The position numbers and the translations under genes are program-made. Positions 43,593 to 51,349 of a stretch of 64,000 bases of DNA are shown piece after piece. The DNA lies in contig NZ_FQWB01000001.1 in NCBI RefSeq assembly GCF_900129545.1, positions 620,001-684,000 on the forward strand. Direction: 5' to 3'. This stretch comes from Flavobacterium fluvii (lineage in GTDB: Bacteria; Bacteroidota; Bacteroidia; Flavobacteriales; Flavobacteriaceae). The notes below the pieces were generated by a model. That model ran no database searches and was not told the origin of the DNA. It saw only the letters and a list, made by a program, of their open reading frames with translations. How positions within the stretch are numbered: the first letter of the stretch is position 1; the number at the start of each line of letters is the position of its first letter.

Positions 43593-43895
43593 TTAGGCTA
43601 CTTTTTGGGCATTAAATCGTTTGATGGATTCTAATTCTTGCCTTTTATTTTCTATTTCTTCTTCTATGTCAAAATCGTCTTGAAGGCCTAACCAAAATTT
43701 GGCAGAATTTCCAAAATATTGACTTAATCGCAAAGCGGTATCGGCAGTTATTCTTCGATTTCCCTTGATGATTTCTGAAATTCTGGTTTGGGGAATTTTC
43801 AAGTCCTTGCACAAGCGGTAAGAAGTTATTTCCAGAGGAACGAGAAATTCCTCCAGTAAAATTTCGCCTGGATGTATGTTTTTTAGCTTTTCCAT
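43593..43895 (-). CDS. higA: HigA family antitoxin
   Basis: 100 residues from MEKLKNIHPGEILLEEFL, the standard HigA beginning; the longer frame overlapping the toxin gene is rejected. The helix-turn-helix is SYRLCKDLKIPQTRISEIIK (about 25-44), followed by RRITADTALRLSQYFG. It should bind HigB and repress its own promoter. The order toxin then antitoxin is typical of higBA. A cgttactaacg palindrome in front of higB (44196-44206) may be the operator. Confidence 0.93.
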   Translation of the reverse strand: MEKLKNIHPGEILLEEFLVPLEITSYRLCKDLKIPQTRISEIIKGNRRITADTALRLSQYFGNSAKFWLGLQDDFDIEEEIENKRQELESIKRFNAQKVA

Positions 43896-43905
43896 AATTT
43901 TTAGT

Positions 43906-44187
43906 TTAATGATAATCAACAATTTCGACATTATTGGCATTTCCGTTTTCCCAGATAAAAATAATGCGCCATTGGTTGTTGATTCTGATGCTGTAATAAT
44001 CCTTTAAATTCCCGCTTAATTTCTCTAATCGGTTGGAAGGAGGAATTCTTAAATCAATCAAATCTTGGGAGTTGTTGAGCATTCTCAGCTTTCTTCTGCC
44101 CATTTGTTGAATTTCTATCGCTGGTTTTTTTACGACAATCCCGTTCCAGATTTTTTCGGTTTCTTTAGATCCAAATGAAATTATCAT
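43906..44187 (-). CDS. higB: HigB family toxin (ribosome-dependent mRNase)
   Basis: 93 residues with the RelE/HigB fold pattern: GSKETEKIWNG at the start, RRKLRMLNN, PPSNRLEKLSG and the C-terminal YSIRINNQWRIIFIWE, which is diagnostic of HigB. Such toxins cut mRNA on the ribosome. It is 10 bases upstream of the higA start. Confidence 0.92.
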   Translation of the reverse strand: MIISFGSKETEKIWNGIVVKKPAIEIQQMGRRKLRMLNNSQDLIDLRIPPSNRLEKLSGNLKDYYSIRINNQWRIIFIWENGNANNVEIVDYH

Positions 44188-44195
44188 ACCTTTTG

Positions 44196-44206
44196 CGTTA
44201 CTAACG
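44196..44206. promoter_or_regulatory. Candidate HigA operator
   Basis: The palindrome cgttactaacg lies between the higBA -7 box and the higB start, where a HigA dimer would block transcription. Confidence 0.4.
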
Positions 44207-44207
44207 T

Positions 44208-44238
44208 CAAAAGTAAGTAAAAAAAATTATTATTTCAA
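44208..44238 (-). promoter_or_regulatory. Promoter of higBA
   Basis: On the minus strand TTG (44236-44238), 20 bases, TACTTTTG (44208-44215). The higB start is 20 bases further. Confidence 0.55.
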
Positions 44239-44250
44239 GTTAAAACAGAC

Positions 44251-44258
44251 TATTTTTG
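44251..44258 (+). promoter_or_regulatory. Candidate -7 box of purD
   Basis: TATTTTTG 20 bases before the purD start, divergent from the higBA promoter; no clear TTG. Confidence 0.4.
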
Positions 44259-44278
44259 CCAAACTTAAAAACTACACA

Positions 44279-45553
44279 ATGACAATTTTACTTTTAGGTT
44301 CAGGAGGAAGAGAACACGCTTTTGCTTGGAAAATGATTCAAAGTCCGCTTTGCGACAAACTTTTTGTGGCACCGGGAAATGCAGGAACGGCTTCGATAGC
44401 CAACAATGTTGACATCAGCCCAACGGATTTTGATGCCGTAAAAGCATTGGTACTTCAGGAAAAAGTAGGAATGGTGGTAGTTGGACCGGAAGATCCTTTG
44501 GTAAAAGGAATTTTCGACTTTTTCAAAAACGACAATGATTTAAAAGATATTCCAGTTATTGGTCCGTCAAAATTAGGAGCAACTTTGGAAGGAAGTAAAG
44601 AGTTTGCCAAGGAATTTTTGATGAAACACAATATTCCTACTGCAGCTTACGATAGTTTCACTGCTGAAACGGTGGAAAAAGGATGTGATTTCTTAGAAAC
44701 TTTGCAACCTCCTTATGTGTTGAAAGCAGATGGATTGGCGGCAGGAAAAGGTGTTTTAATCATTCACGATTTGGCGGAAGCCAAAGAAGAATTGAGAAAT
44801 ATGTTGGTTGGCCAAAAATTTGGTGCTGCAAGTTCCAAAGTGGTAATCGAAGAATTCTTGGACGGAATTGAATTGAGCTGCTTCGTATTAACTGACGGAA
44901 AAAGCTATAAAATATTGCCGACAGCCAAAGATTACAAACGCATTGGCGAAGGCGACACAGGATTAAATACTGGTGGAATGGGAGCGGTTTCTCCGGTTCC
45001 TTACGTTGATGCCGTTTTGATGGAAAAAATCGAAACACGCATCGTTAAACCAACAATCGAAGGTTTTCAAAAAGACGGAATAGAATACAAAGGATTTGTG
45101 TTTATTGGATTGATCAACGTGAAAAACGAGCCAATCGTGATTGAATACAACGTGAGAATGGGCGATCCAGAAACAGAAGTGGTGGTGCCAAGAATGAAAT
45201 CGGATTTGGTGGAATTGTTTTTGGCCGTGGCCAATGAAAAACTGGACGAATTTGAACTAGAAATTGACGAAAGAAGTGCCACGACAATTGTGGTTGTTTC
45301 TGGTGGTTATCCGGAAGATTTCGAGAAAGGAAAAGTAATTTCAGGATTGGAAACCATAGAAGATTCCATTGTTTTTCACGCAGGAACGAAACTGGACAAC
45401 GGCAAAGTGGTGAGCAACGGAGGAAGAGTTTTGACCGTGACATCCTATGGAGACAATTTCGAAGAGGCCATAAAAAAATCTTACCAAAACATAGACAAGC
45501 TAAATTTTGACAAGATGTATTTTAGAAAAGATATTGGGAACGATTTAAAATAG
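44279..45553 (+). CDS. purD: Phosphoribosylamine--glycine ligase
   Basis: 424 residues. The start is the family's MTILLLGSGGREHAFAWKM; GPEDPLVKGI, VLKADGLAAGKGVLI (ATP-grasp) and NTGGMGAVSPVP follow in order. It catalyses the second step of purine synthesis. Its 3' end forms part of a long hairpin (45527-45567). Divergent from higBA; no other pur genes nearby. Confidence 0.96.
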   Translation: MTILLLGSGGREHAFAWKMIQSPLCDKLFVAPGNAGTASIANNVDISPTDFDAVKALVLQEKVGMVVVGPEDPLVKGIFDFFKNDNDLKDIPVIGPSKLGATLEGSKEFAKEFLMKHNIPTAAYDSFTAETVEKGCDFLETLQPPYVLKADGLAAGKGVLIIHDLAEAKEELRNMLVGQKFGAASSKVVIEEFLDGIELSCFVLTDGKSYKILPTAKDYKRIGEGDTGLNTGGMGAVSPVPYVDAVLMEKIETRIVKPTIEGFQKDGIEYKGFVFIGLINVKNEPIVIEYNVRMGDPETEVVVPRMKSDLVELFLAVANEKLDEFELEIDERSATTIVVVSGGYPEDFEKGKVISGLETIEDSIVFHAGTKLDNGKVVSNGGRVLTVTSYGDNFEEAIKKSYQNIDKLNFDKMYFRKDIGNDLK

Positions 45554-45567
45554 TTCCCAATATCTTT
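45527..45567 (+). terminator. Terminator overlapping the purD 3' end
   Basis: Arms aaagatattgggaa and ttcccaatatcttt are a perfect 14-bp inverted repeat around 13 bases that include the purD stop codon, so the last codons also form the stem. The T run after it is weak. Confidence 0.65.
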
Positions 45568-45587
45568 CGTTACAATTTCTTAAAGTA

Positions 45588-45818
45588 TTATTTCAAGAAA
45601 GAGTGGGCGGTAGTATCTTGGTTTTCCTCTCCTTTTTCTTCGTACTTTTTTAACTCTAGACACCAATATACGATGGCAACAGAACAGATAGCCATAAAAA
45701 TCCAGTTAAGAATATTAGCGGCAAACCAATGAGTAAGTTCTAAATTTCTTAGAAAATCGTGTAGAGCGAAAAAAATTGTTTCAAATAACCATTGAATTCC
45801 TTCAAAAAATGCTTTCAT
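45588..45818 (-). CDS. Small membrane protein (DUF6341-like)
   Basis: 76 residues with one or two hydrophobic helices (QWLFETIFFALHDFL and LNWIFMAICSVAIVYWCLEL) and a charged tail KKYEEKGEEN. It is divergent from the DUF6427-like membrane gene, a pairing I associate with flavobacteria. No function can be read; the DUF name is from memory. Confidence 0.65.
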   Translation of the reverse strand: MKAFFEGIQWLFETIFFALHDFLRNLELTHWFAANILNWIFMAICSVAIVYWCLELKKYEEKGEENQDTTAHSFLK

Positions 45819-45846
45819 CTTTGTACAAGTATTATATTTACAGTCG

Positions 45847-45854
45847 CAAAAGTA
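45847..45854 (-). promoter_or_regulatory. Candidate -7 box of the 45588-45818 gene
   Basis: Minus strand reads TACTTTTG, about 29 bases before the start. Confidence 0.4.
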
Positions 45855-45866
45855 TAAAATATCCTT

Positions 45867-46796
45867 ATGATAACAAGTGTTTTTAAAAAATCTACGCCAT
45901 TAAATTTAATTTTGGTCGTAATTTTAATGCTGGTTTTCTTTTTAATATATCAATTTCAAGATTCTGCTTGGACAAATTCCGTTGTTTCCATTTTTAAAAA
46001 AGTGGGATTGTTTGTTGTGTTGTTAGGTTCTGTTTTTATAACAAATTTTGTTGCCAAGAGAAACGGATTGAGCAAAGACAGTAGTTACACGATATTTTTC
46101 TATTTTTTGTTTCTGCTTTTTTTTCCATCTTCATTGGATAATGCAAACTTAATTTTATCCAATTTCTTTATCTTGTTGGCACTTCGAAGATTGATTTCGT
46201 TGCAATCCTTGAAAGCCTCCAAAGAAAAAATATTTGACGCTTCTTTATGGATTTTTGTGGCTGCCTTTTTTCATTTTTGGAGTATTCTTTATATTGTTTT
46301 GGTGTTTGTCTCCATAATTTTTCATGTTTCCAGAGATTATAGAAACTGGGTTTTGCCTTTTATAGCCCTTTTTTCAGTGGCAACAATCACTTTGATTTTT
46401 CTGATAACTTTTAATATTGGTATTATTGAATTTGCAAAAGCACACGTAACCACTAATTTCAAATTGGATTATTTTACCAATAATTATCAAAATGGAGCCT
46501 TTTCCATCTATTTGACCATAGCGTTGTTTTTCTTGATATCGATGTTTGCCTCGCTTTCCAGCAAACCTTTGTTGCTGCATTCCTCTTTCAAGAAAATCAT
46601 CACATCTTTTTTTATTGGAATCGTGATTTTTGTTGTTTCTGCAAACAAAAGCAATGATTTGTTGTTATTTACCTTTGCGCCATTGACAATGATGGCAACC
46701 AGTCACATCGAAATGAAACAATTGCAATTGAAACAGGAAATAGTCTTGGGCGTACTTATTCTTTGTAGTTTGTTTACGTTTTTCTCCCAATTATAG
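45867..46796 (+). CDS. Polytopic membrane protein (DUF6427-like)
   Basis: 309 residues with about eight to ten hydrophobic helices spread over the whole length and few charged loops (RRLISLQSLKASKEK near residue 110). It lacks transporter signatures that I recognise. The gene is convergent with upp and overlaps it by six bases. In flavobacteria similar genes stand next to purD and upp; function unknown. Confidence 0.65.
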   Translation: MITSVFKKSTPLNLILVVILMLVFFLIYQFQDSAWTNSVVSIFKKVGLFVVLLGSVFITNFVAKRNGLSKDSSYTIFFYFLFLLFFPSSLDNANLILSNFFILLALRRLISLQSLKASKEKIFDASLWIFVAAFFHFWSILYIVLVFVSIIFHVSRDYRNWVLPFIALFSVATITLIFLITFNIGIIEFAKAHVTTNFKLDYFTNNYQNGAFSIYLTIALFFLISMFASLSSKPLLLHSSFKKIITSFFIGIVIFVVSANKSNDLLLFTFAPLTMMATSHIEMKQLQLKQEIVLGVLILCSLFTFFSQL

Positions 46797-47444
46797 TTTG
46801 TTTCCGTAAGCCAAATCACCGGCGTCACCCAATCCTGGAACAATATATTTTTTATCGTTTAGCTTTTCGTCCAAAGCCGCTACCCAAAGATGGCAGGAAT
46901 CAGGCAAATGTTCCTCAAGATAGGCAATGCCTTCTGGGGCGGCAATAATTACGGCAACGTGAATTTCTTTTGGAGTTCCTTTTTCCATCAATTTATTGAA
47001 GACGGCAACAATCGACTGTCCCGTGGCCAGCATCGGATCAAGCAACAACAAGTTTTTGTTTTCGATGTCGGCAATAGCCTGGTATTCCACCAAAATATCA
47101 AAATAATCATCGTTGTTGGGATGGTGTCTGTAAGCCGAAATAAAACCGTTTTCGGCACTGTCAAAATAATTCAAAAAGCCCAAATGCATCGTCAGCCCAG
47201 CTCTTAAAATGGAGCATAAAACCAATTGGTCTGCTATTTCGGTGGTTTTCTTGATGCCAAGAGGCGTTTGGATTTCGATGGTTGCATAATGTAGATTTTT
47301 GCTTAATTCATAAGCCATTATTTCGCCAATTCGTTCAATGTTTCTTCGAAAACGCATGCTGTCTTTCTGAACATTCACGTTCCTGATTTGACCCAAAAAG
47401 TGATTCAGGACACTGTTGTTTTCGGATAAATAATGAATTTGCAT
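46791..47444 (-). CDS. upp: Uracil phosphoribosyltransferase
   Basis: 217 residues. The PRPP-binding loop is LLLDPMLATGQSIV (about 132-145); CSILRAGLTMHLGF and AAPEGIAYLEEHLPD are family signatures; the C-terminus GLGDAGDLAYG is that of Upp. It salvages uracil to UMP. Confidence 0.95.
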   Translation of the reverse strand: MQIHYLSENNSVLNHFLGQIRNVNVQKDSMRFRRNIERIGEIMAYELSKNLHYATIEIQTPLGIKKTTEIADQLVLCSILRAGLTMHLGFLNYFDSAENGFISAYRHHPNNDDYFDILVEYQAIADIENKNLLLLDPMLATGQSIVAVFNKLMEKGTPKEIHVAVIIAAPEGIAYLEEHLPDSCHLWVAALDEKLNDKKYIVPGLGDAGDLAYGNKL

Positions 47445-47516
47445 GGCTTGATGTTGAATTAAAATTTTGATGATTAAACTTTGAAAGTTTTTTCAAACTA
47501 TAAATGTATAAAAAAG

Positions 47517-47524
47517 TATCTTTG
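47517..47524 (+). promoter_or_regulatory. Candidate -7 box of the DUF4254 gene
   Basis: TATCTTTG 19 bases before the chosen start at 47544. The longer frame starting at 47481 would place this box inside the coding part, supporting the later start. Confidence 0.45.
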
Positions 47525-47543
47525 CGTTTTAAAATATAGAGAG

Positions 47544-48149
47544 ATGTTTTCAAAATTAGCGTATTCCGTTTTCGAACAAAGTATCCAGGATTATCATCAA
47601 TTTGATAATGTGGACCAACCGATAAACAATCCTTTTCCGAAGGAAAAAATCGAACATTTATTATATCTAAAAAATTGGATTGACACCGTGCAATGGCATT
47701 TTGAAGATATCATTCGTGATCCCAATATCGATCCAGTTGCAGCATTGACCTTGAAAAGAAGAATTGATGCTTCGAATCAAGAACGCACTGACATGGTGGA
47801 ATATATTGACGGCTATTTTCTTCAAAAATACAGTCATGTGAAGGTAAAAGACGATGCCAAAATTAACTCTGAAAGTCCTGCTTGGGCATTCGACAGATTG
47901 TCTATTTTGGCCTTGAAAATTTATCACATGCAAGAAGAAGCCACTCGTGCTGAAGCTTCGCAAGACCACAGAGACAAATGTCAAGCCAAATTGAATATTT
48001 TATTGGAACAAAGAACTGATTTGTCAACCGCAATTGAAGATTTGTTGACCGACATCGAAAACGGTGACAAGTTCATGAAAGTGTACAAACAAATGAAAAT
48101 GTACAACGATGATGATTTGAATCCTGTTTTGTACCAGAATAAAAAATAA
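47544..48149 (+). CDS. DUF4254 family protein
   Basis: 201 residues from MFSKLAYSVFEQ, chosen over an upstream in-frame ATG at 47481 because the promoter box lies between. Mostly helical; LLYLKNWIDTVQWHFEDIIRD and RIDASNQERTDMVEYID are conserved-looking segments of the Bacteroidota DUF4254 family, which commonly sits next to a GT9 glycosyltransferase gene, as here. Function unknown; a role in envelope glycan assembly is a guess. Confidence 0.85.
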   Translation: MFSKLAYSVFEQSIQDYHQFDNVDQPINNPFPKEKIEHLLYLKNWIDTVQWHFEDIIRDPNIDPVAALTLKRRIDASNQERTDMVEYIDGYFLQKYSHVKVKDDAKINSESPAWAFDRLSILALKIYHMQEEATRAEASQDHRDKCQAKLNILLEQRTDLSTAIEDLLTDIENGDKFMKVYKQMKMYNDDDLNPVLYQNKK

Positions 48150-48159
48150 ATATTTATTC

Positions 48160-48229
48160 TGTCATTTCGACGAAGGAGAAATCACATAACGAGAGCAACT
48201 AATGCAATTTCTCCTTCGTCGAAATGACA
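48160..48229. repeat. Palindromic repeat with 23-bp arms
   Basis: Arms 48160-48182 and 48207-48229 are perfect complements (core gtcatttcgacgaaggagaa) around 24 bases. This repeat is common in Flavobacteriia. The right arm contains the ATG (48224) used as start of the following gene. Confidence 0.9.
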
Positions 48230-49282
48230 AATTTACCACTTTTTTTGCACAAAAAAATCCAACATATAGCCGTCATGAGACTTTCCGCAATGGGAGATGT
48301 CGCCATGACGGTTCCTGTTTTAAGGGCTATTGTCCAGCAAAATCCCGAAGTGAAAATCACGGTGGTTTCCCGACCGTTTTTCAAACCTTTTTTTGAGGGA
48401 ATTTCCAATGTTTCTTTCTTTGCTTTCGACGAAAAACAACGCCATAAAGGTTTTCCTGGATTGTTGCGATTGTTCCAAGATTTGAAAGTTTTGCACATTG
48501 ACGCTTTTGCCGATTTACACAACGTTTTGCGTTCCAAAGTGGTTCGAACACTTTTCGCCTTGAGCGGAAAAAAAACAGCTTCGGTAGATAAAGGAAGGGA
48601 AGAAAAAGCAGCCTTGACACGAGCAGAAAACAAAATATTCAAACCCTTGACCACAATGTTCGAAAGACACGTAAAAGTGTTTCAAGAACTGGGTTTTGCA
48701 GTAGATTTATCGAATCCGACATTTCCTGTAAAGACAGTTTTAGGCAAGGAAATCAGCCTTTTAATTGGAGGAAATAACCAAAAATTAATCGGGATTGCGC
48801 CTTTTGCCCAATACGATTCCAAGGTGTATCCTTTGGATTTGATGCAGGAAGTAATCAATAAATTAGCTGAAAACAAAACCCATAAAATTTTGCTTTTTGG
48901 CGGCGGAAAAAAAGAAATTGAATTGTTAAATTCACTTTTAAAAGGCAAAGAAAACGTCATAGTTGTTGCGGGGCAACTCAAGTTTCAACAGGAATTGCAA
49001 CTCATTTCGAATCTCGATGTAATGCTTTCCATGGATTCCGGGAATGCCCATATTGCGGCAATGTTGGGCGTAAAAGTCATCACGCTTTGGGGAGCAACGC
49101 ATCCTTTTACCGGTTTTTCACCTTTCAATCAACCCTTGGAAAATGCCTTGGTTTCCGATAGAAATTTGTTCCCGAAACTACCTACTTCGGTTTACGGGAA
49201 TAAAATAGTGGAAGGTTATGAAGATGCAATGCGTTCTATTTCAGTGGAAAACGTAGTCGAAAAAATCAATTCTTCAATTTAG
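48224..49282 (+). CDS. Glycosyltransferase family 9 (heptosyltransferase-like)
   Basis: 352 residues from the ATG at 48224. The core starts IQHIAVMRLSAMGDVAMTVP; since IQHIAV is the expected first beta strand and the next ATG (48275) would remove it, the upstream start inside the palindromic repeat arm is preferred. The C-terminal half has IGIAPFAQYDSKVYP, LLFGGGKKE, MDSGNAHIAAMLG and TLWGATHP, the GT9 pattern. It should add a heptose or similar sugar to lipopolysaccharide. It pairs with the DUF4254 gene. Confidence 0.92.
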   Translation: MTNLPLFLHKKIQHIAVMRLSAMGDVAMTVPVLRAIVQQNPEVKITVVSRPFFKPFFEGISNVSFFAFDEKQRHKGFPGLLRLFQDLKVLHIDAFADLHNVLRSKVVRTLFALSGKKTASVDKGREEKAALTRAENKIFKPLTTMFERHVKVFQELGFAVDLSNPTFPVKTVLGKEISLLIGGNNQKLIGIAPFAQYDSKVYPLDLMQEVINKLAENKTHKILLFGGGKKEIELLNSLLKGKENVIVVAGQLKFQQELQLISNLDVMLSMDSGNAHIAAMLGVKVITLWGATHPFTGFSPFNQPLENALVSDRNLFPKLPTSVYGNKIVEGYEDAMRSISVENVVEKINSSI

Positions 49283-49391
49283 ATTCGTAAAAAAAATAGC
49301 GGTATTGAATCCAATTTATTTTTAAGAAAATGTAATTTATCAAAGAAAACCGCTATCTTTATCTTAGGTTTAATTTTAATAAACAATTCCT

Positions 49392-49745
49392 ATGCTAGAT
49401 TCAAAATCCTCTAGAAGAAATTTTTTTAAATTCCTCGGCTTGACTGCCGGAACTACGTTGATCAGTCAGGCAAGTTTTGGTGCCCATTTGGATGAAACGG
49501 AAATCAAAAAGTTGAATCCTGAACAAAAGGAATTTATTCTGCTACACGAAAAATGGATGGATGAATTCATTGAAGTAATCAAAGTGCAGAAAACGGATCC
49601 AGAAAATCAAGAAAACAATAAAAAGATGATTGCGATTACTGAAATGGCGGATGAATTCAAGCCACAACTCAGCGAGTTTATGAAAGACGGTACTTTTGCG
49701 CTGATTTACAAAATGTCGCTGGAGCGAATGAGCAAAGAGATTTGA
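49392..49745 (+). CDS. Small protein with twin-arginine signal
   Basis: 117 residues. SRRNFFKFLGLTAGTTLISQ (about 7-26) is a twin-arginine signal followed by a hydrophobic stretch and an ASFGA cleavage site. The mature part, about 85 residues, is helical and charged with no cofactor motif. A folded, Tat-exported small protein of unknown role; the TatA gene is in this window at 29583. The segment 49283-49391 before it contains a weak hairpin (atagcggt/accgctat). Confidence 0.75.
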   Translation: MLDSKSSRRNFFKFLGLTAGTTLISQASFGAHLDETEIKKLNPEQKEFILLHEKWMDEFIEVIKVQKTDPENQENNKKMIAITEMADEFKPQLSEFMKDGTFALIYKMSLERMSKEI

Positions 49746-49787
49746 TTCTTTAGGTTTAATTCCTCGAAGCTCTGCTTCTATTTTTTT

Positions 49788-49839
49788 GCCACAGATTCAC
49801 AGATTAAAAAAGATTTTTGAAAATCTGTGAATCTGTGGC
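49788..49839. repeat. Palindromic repeat gccacagattcacagatt
   Basis: Arms gccacagattcacagatt (49788-49805) and its exact complement (49822-49839) with a 16-base loop. A recognisable intergenic repeat in Flavobacteriia; may double as a terminator for the Tat-signal gene. Confidence 0.85.
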
Positions 49840-49897
49840 TATTATTTCGGTAATACCTTTGTGGCTATGTGCGAGGTAGTTTATTCGAAAAATTCAT

Positions 49898-50206
49898 TCA
49901 CAAATAGATTTTTTCATCTTGGCAACGCTTCAAAATATAGCTTTTTAGGTGCGAAATGGTTTCTTGGTATGCGGGAGCTTCAAAACCAAAACGTTCGTGT
50001 TCCATTTGTTCTTTTTCGATGGCGTTGCAGCCCTTGATGACTTCCTTGAGCATGTCGAGCATCGCCAATTCCTTATTGTTTGTTTTCTGGAATTTGAACT
50101 CCACGATTTCATCCTGCAATTGCTCGCAATAGTCCAAAAGTTGCGCCACTTCGGGTTCGTCAAGTAGGGAAGGGTTGGTTTTGAATATTTCTCGGGTGGA
50201 TTTCAT
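49898..50206 (-). CDS. Small helical protein of unknown function
   Basis: 102 residues from MKSTREIFKTNPSLLDEPEV; an upstream in-frame ATG would add 16 residues without family character. Helical and charged, with PEVAQLLDYCEQLQDEIVEF and LKSYILKRCQDEKIYL. No signal or membrane segment. I recognise the type from Bacteroidota but no name or function. Confidence 0.6.
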   Translation of the reverse strand: MKSTREIFKTNPSLLDEPEVAQLLDYCEQLQDEIVEFKFQKTNNKELAMLDMLKEVIKGCNAIEKEQMEHERFGFEAPAYQETISHLKSYILKRCQDEKIYL

Positions 50207-50285
50207 TTTAGCTGACTTTGAGGTTTTATTAATCCAGTAATGGCGAGTTGCCATAAACCACTTTTTTGAATTTTTAACGTTTTTG

Positions 50286-50393
50286 TATATGAGCTGTGTC
50301 GTGATTTAGCACGAACCTCTCCAAATAAAAACTGGCTTTGGGAAATCCGCAGGATTATCCAAGTGAGGACTGACCAAGCCATAGCTTATATAC
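50286..50393. repeat. Long imperfect hairpin beside the lipoprotein gene
   Basis: gtatatgagctgtg (50286-50299) pairs with catagcttatatac (50380-50393) through 14 positions with two G-T pairs, enclosing about 80 bases. It is followed by tgtgttagctaaa, whose inverted form tttagctaacttgtatata occurs on the other side of the gene (51182-51200). Confidence 0.4.
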
Positions 50394-50407
50394 TGTGTTA
50401 GCTAAAG

Positions 50408-51172
50408 TTATTTTGTTGAGATTGCTGTATTAATATATTTTAAATGCTTCATCAATTCATTGTAGTTGGAGAAATTTTCAATTCCAAATAAATCTTTATC
50501 GTTTAACCAGTCTGTCGGAACCTCCAAGTTTTTAGATTTGTGAAAGTTTAATAAGTATGATCCACCATCATACCACATGTCTCCAAGTTTGTCAGAGAAG
50601 TTTTTTTCATAATATATGTATTTTTCATATTCTCTATGCATTAACTCTTCTTTTAGTGGTAAATATATTTTATTATATTCATTTCTGCTGCTTAAAGATT
50701 TCTCTTTGTTTTTATAATTTAAACTTCGATGTTTCTTTATTTCGGGAGAATATTCGTCTTCAAAGGCAATATATTCATCAACAGCTTCCTGCCATATTTT
50801 TCTTAGGTTTTTATAGTTAGGAGATTCATGCATAATCCATAAAAGATTTTTATCTTCTTGTGTAGCCAAAGAATATCTACTTTTTCCTTTTTTTATGTTT
50901 TGAAGATAAAACTCTAACTTTAAATAACTTAATTGTTTATCAATACTATCTTTCTCATTTTCCAATTCCGAAAGATTCATTGTTTCGTATTTAGAAGTAA
51001 TTTTTTTGTTTTCCAATTCCGAAAGATTCATTGTTTCGTATTTAGAAGTAATTTTTTTGTTTTCCAATTCCGAAAGATTTATTGTTTCATATTTAGAAGT
51101 AATTTTTTTGGTTGAAGAACAACTTGTAATTAAACAAATAGTCGATGCAATAATTAAACATTTTAATTTCAT
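50408..51172 (-). CDS. Lipoprotein with three tandem 17-residue repeats
   Basis: 254 residues. The N-terminus MKLKCLIIASTICLITSC is a lipoprotein signal with lipobox LITSC. Residues about 22-72 are three copies of KKITSKYETMNLSELEN, nearly identical. The rest is helical, with aromatic-rich KYIYYEKNFSDKLGDMWYDG. I recognise no family. It is AT-rich and flanked by inverted GTTAGCT-type sequences, which suggests a transferred cassette. Confidence 0.7.
   Translation of the reverse strand: MKLKCLIIASTICLITSCSSTKKITSKYETINLSELENKKITSKYETMNLSELENKKITSKYETMNLSELENEKDSIDKQLSYLKLEFYLQNIKKGKSRYSLATQEDKNLLWIMHESPNYKNLRKIWQEAVDEYIAFEDEYSPEIKKHRSLNYKNKEKSLSSRNEYNKIYLPLKEELMHREYEKYIYYEKNFSDKLGDMWYDGGSYLLNFHKSKNLEVPTDWLNDKDLFGIENFSNYNELMKHLKYINTAISTK
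50961..51111. repeat. Tandem repeat, three units of 51 bp
   Basis: Units start at 50961, 51012 and 51063 and differ by only a few bases; each encodes 17 residues of the lipoprotein in frame, so copy number can change without breaking the gene. The gap 51173-51301 holds the inverted GTTAGCT motif and no gene. Confidence 0.9.
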
Positions 51173-51301
51173 AGTTTTAATTTTAGCTAACTTGTATATA
51201 GGTCTGAAAAAATCAGATTTTATTATTAATCAAATATAATGATTTTTTCTTACAAATCATCAAATGGACTTTTATATTAAAACCAAACTTTCTAAAACAA
51301 A

Positions 51302-51326
51302 AAAACTTCCCTTTTCAGAGAAGTTT
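51302..51326 (-). terminator. Terminator of the ferredoxin-reductase-like gene
   Basis: On the minus strand arms aacttctct and agggaagtt (one mismatch) followed by T7. Confidence 0.75.
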
Positions 51327-51349
51327 TCGTTTATCATTTAAATTATATT

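Noticed and set aside
50961..51111. Possible CRISPR array
   Set aside because: The three units are contiguous without spacers and are translated in frame; it is a coding tandem repeat.
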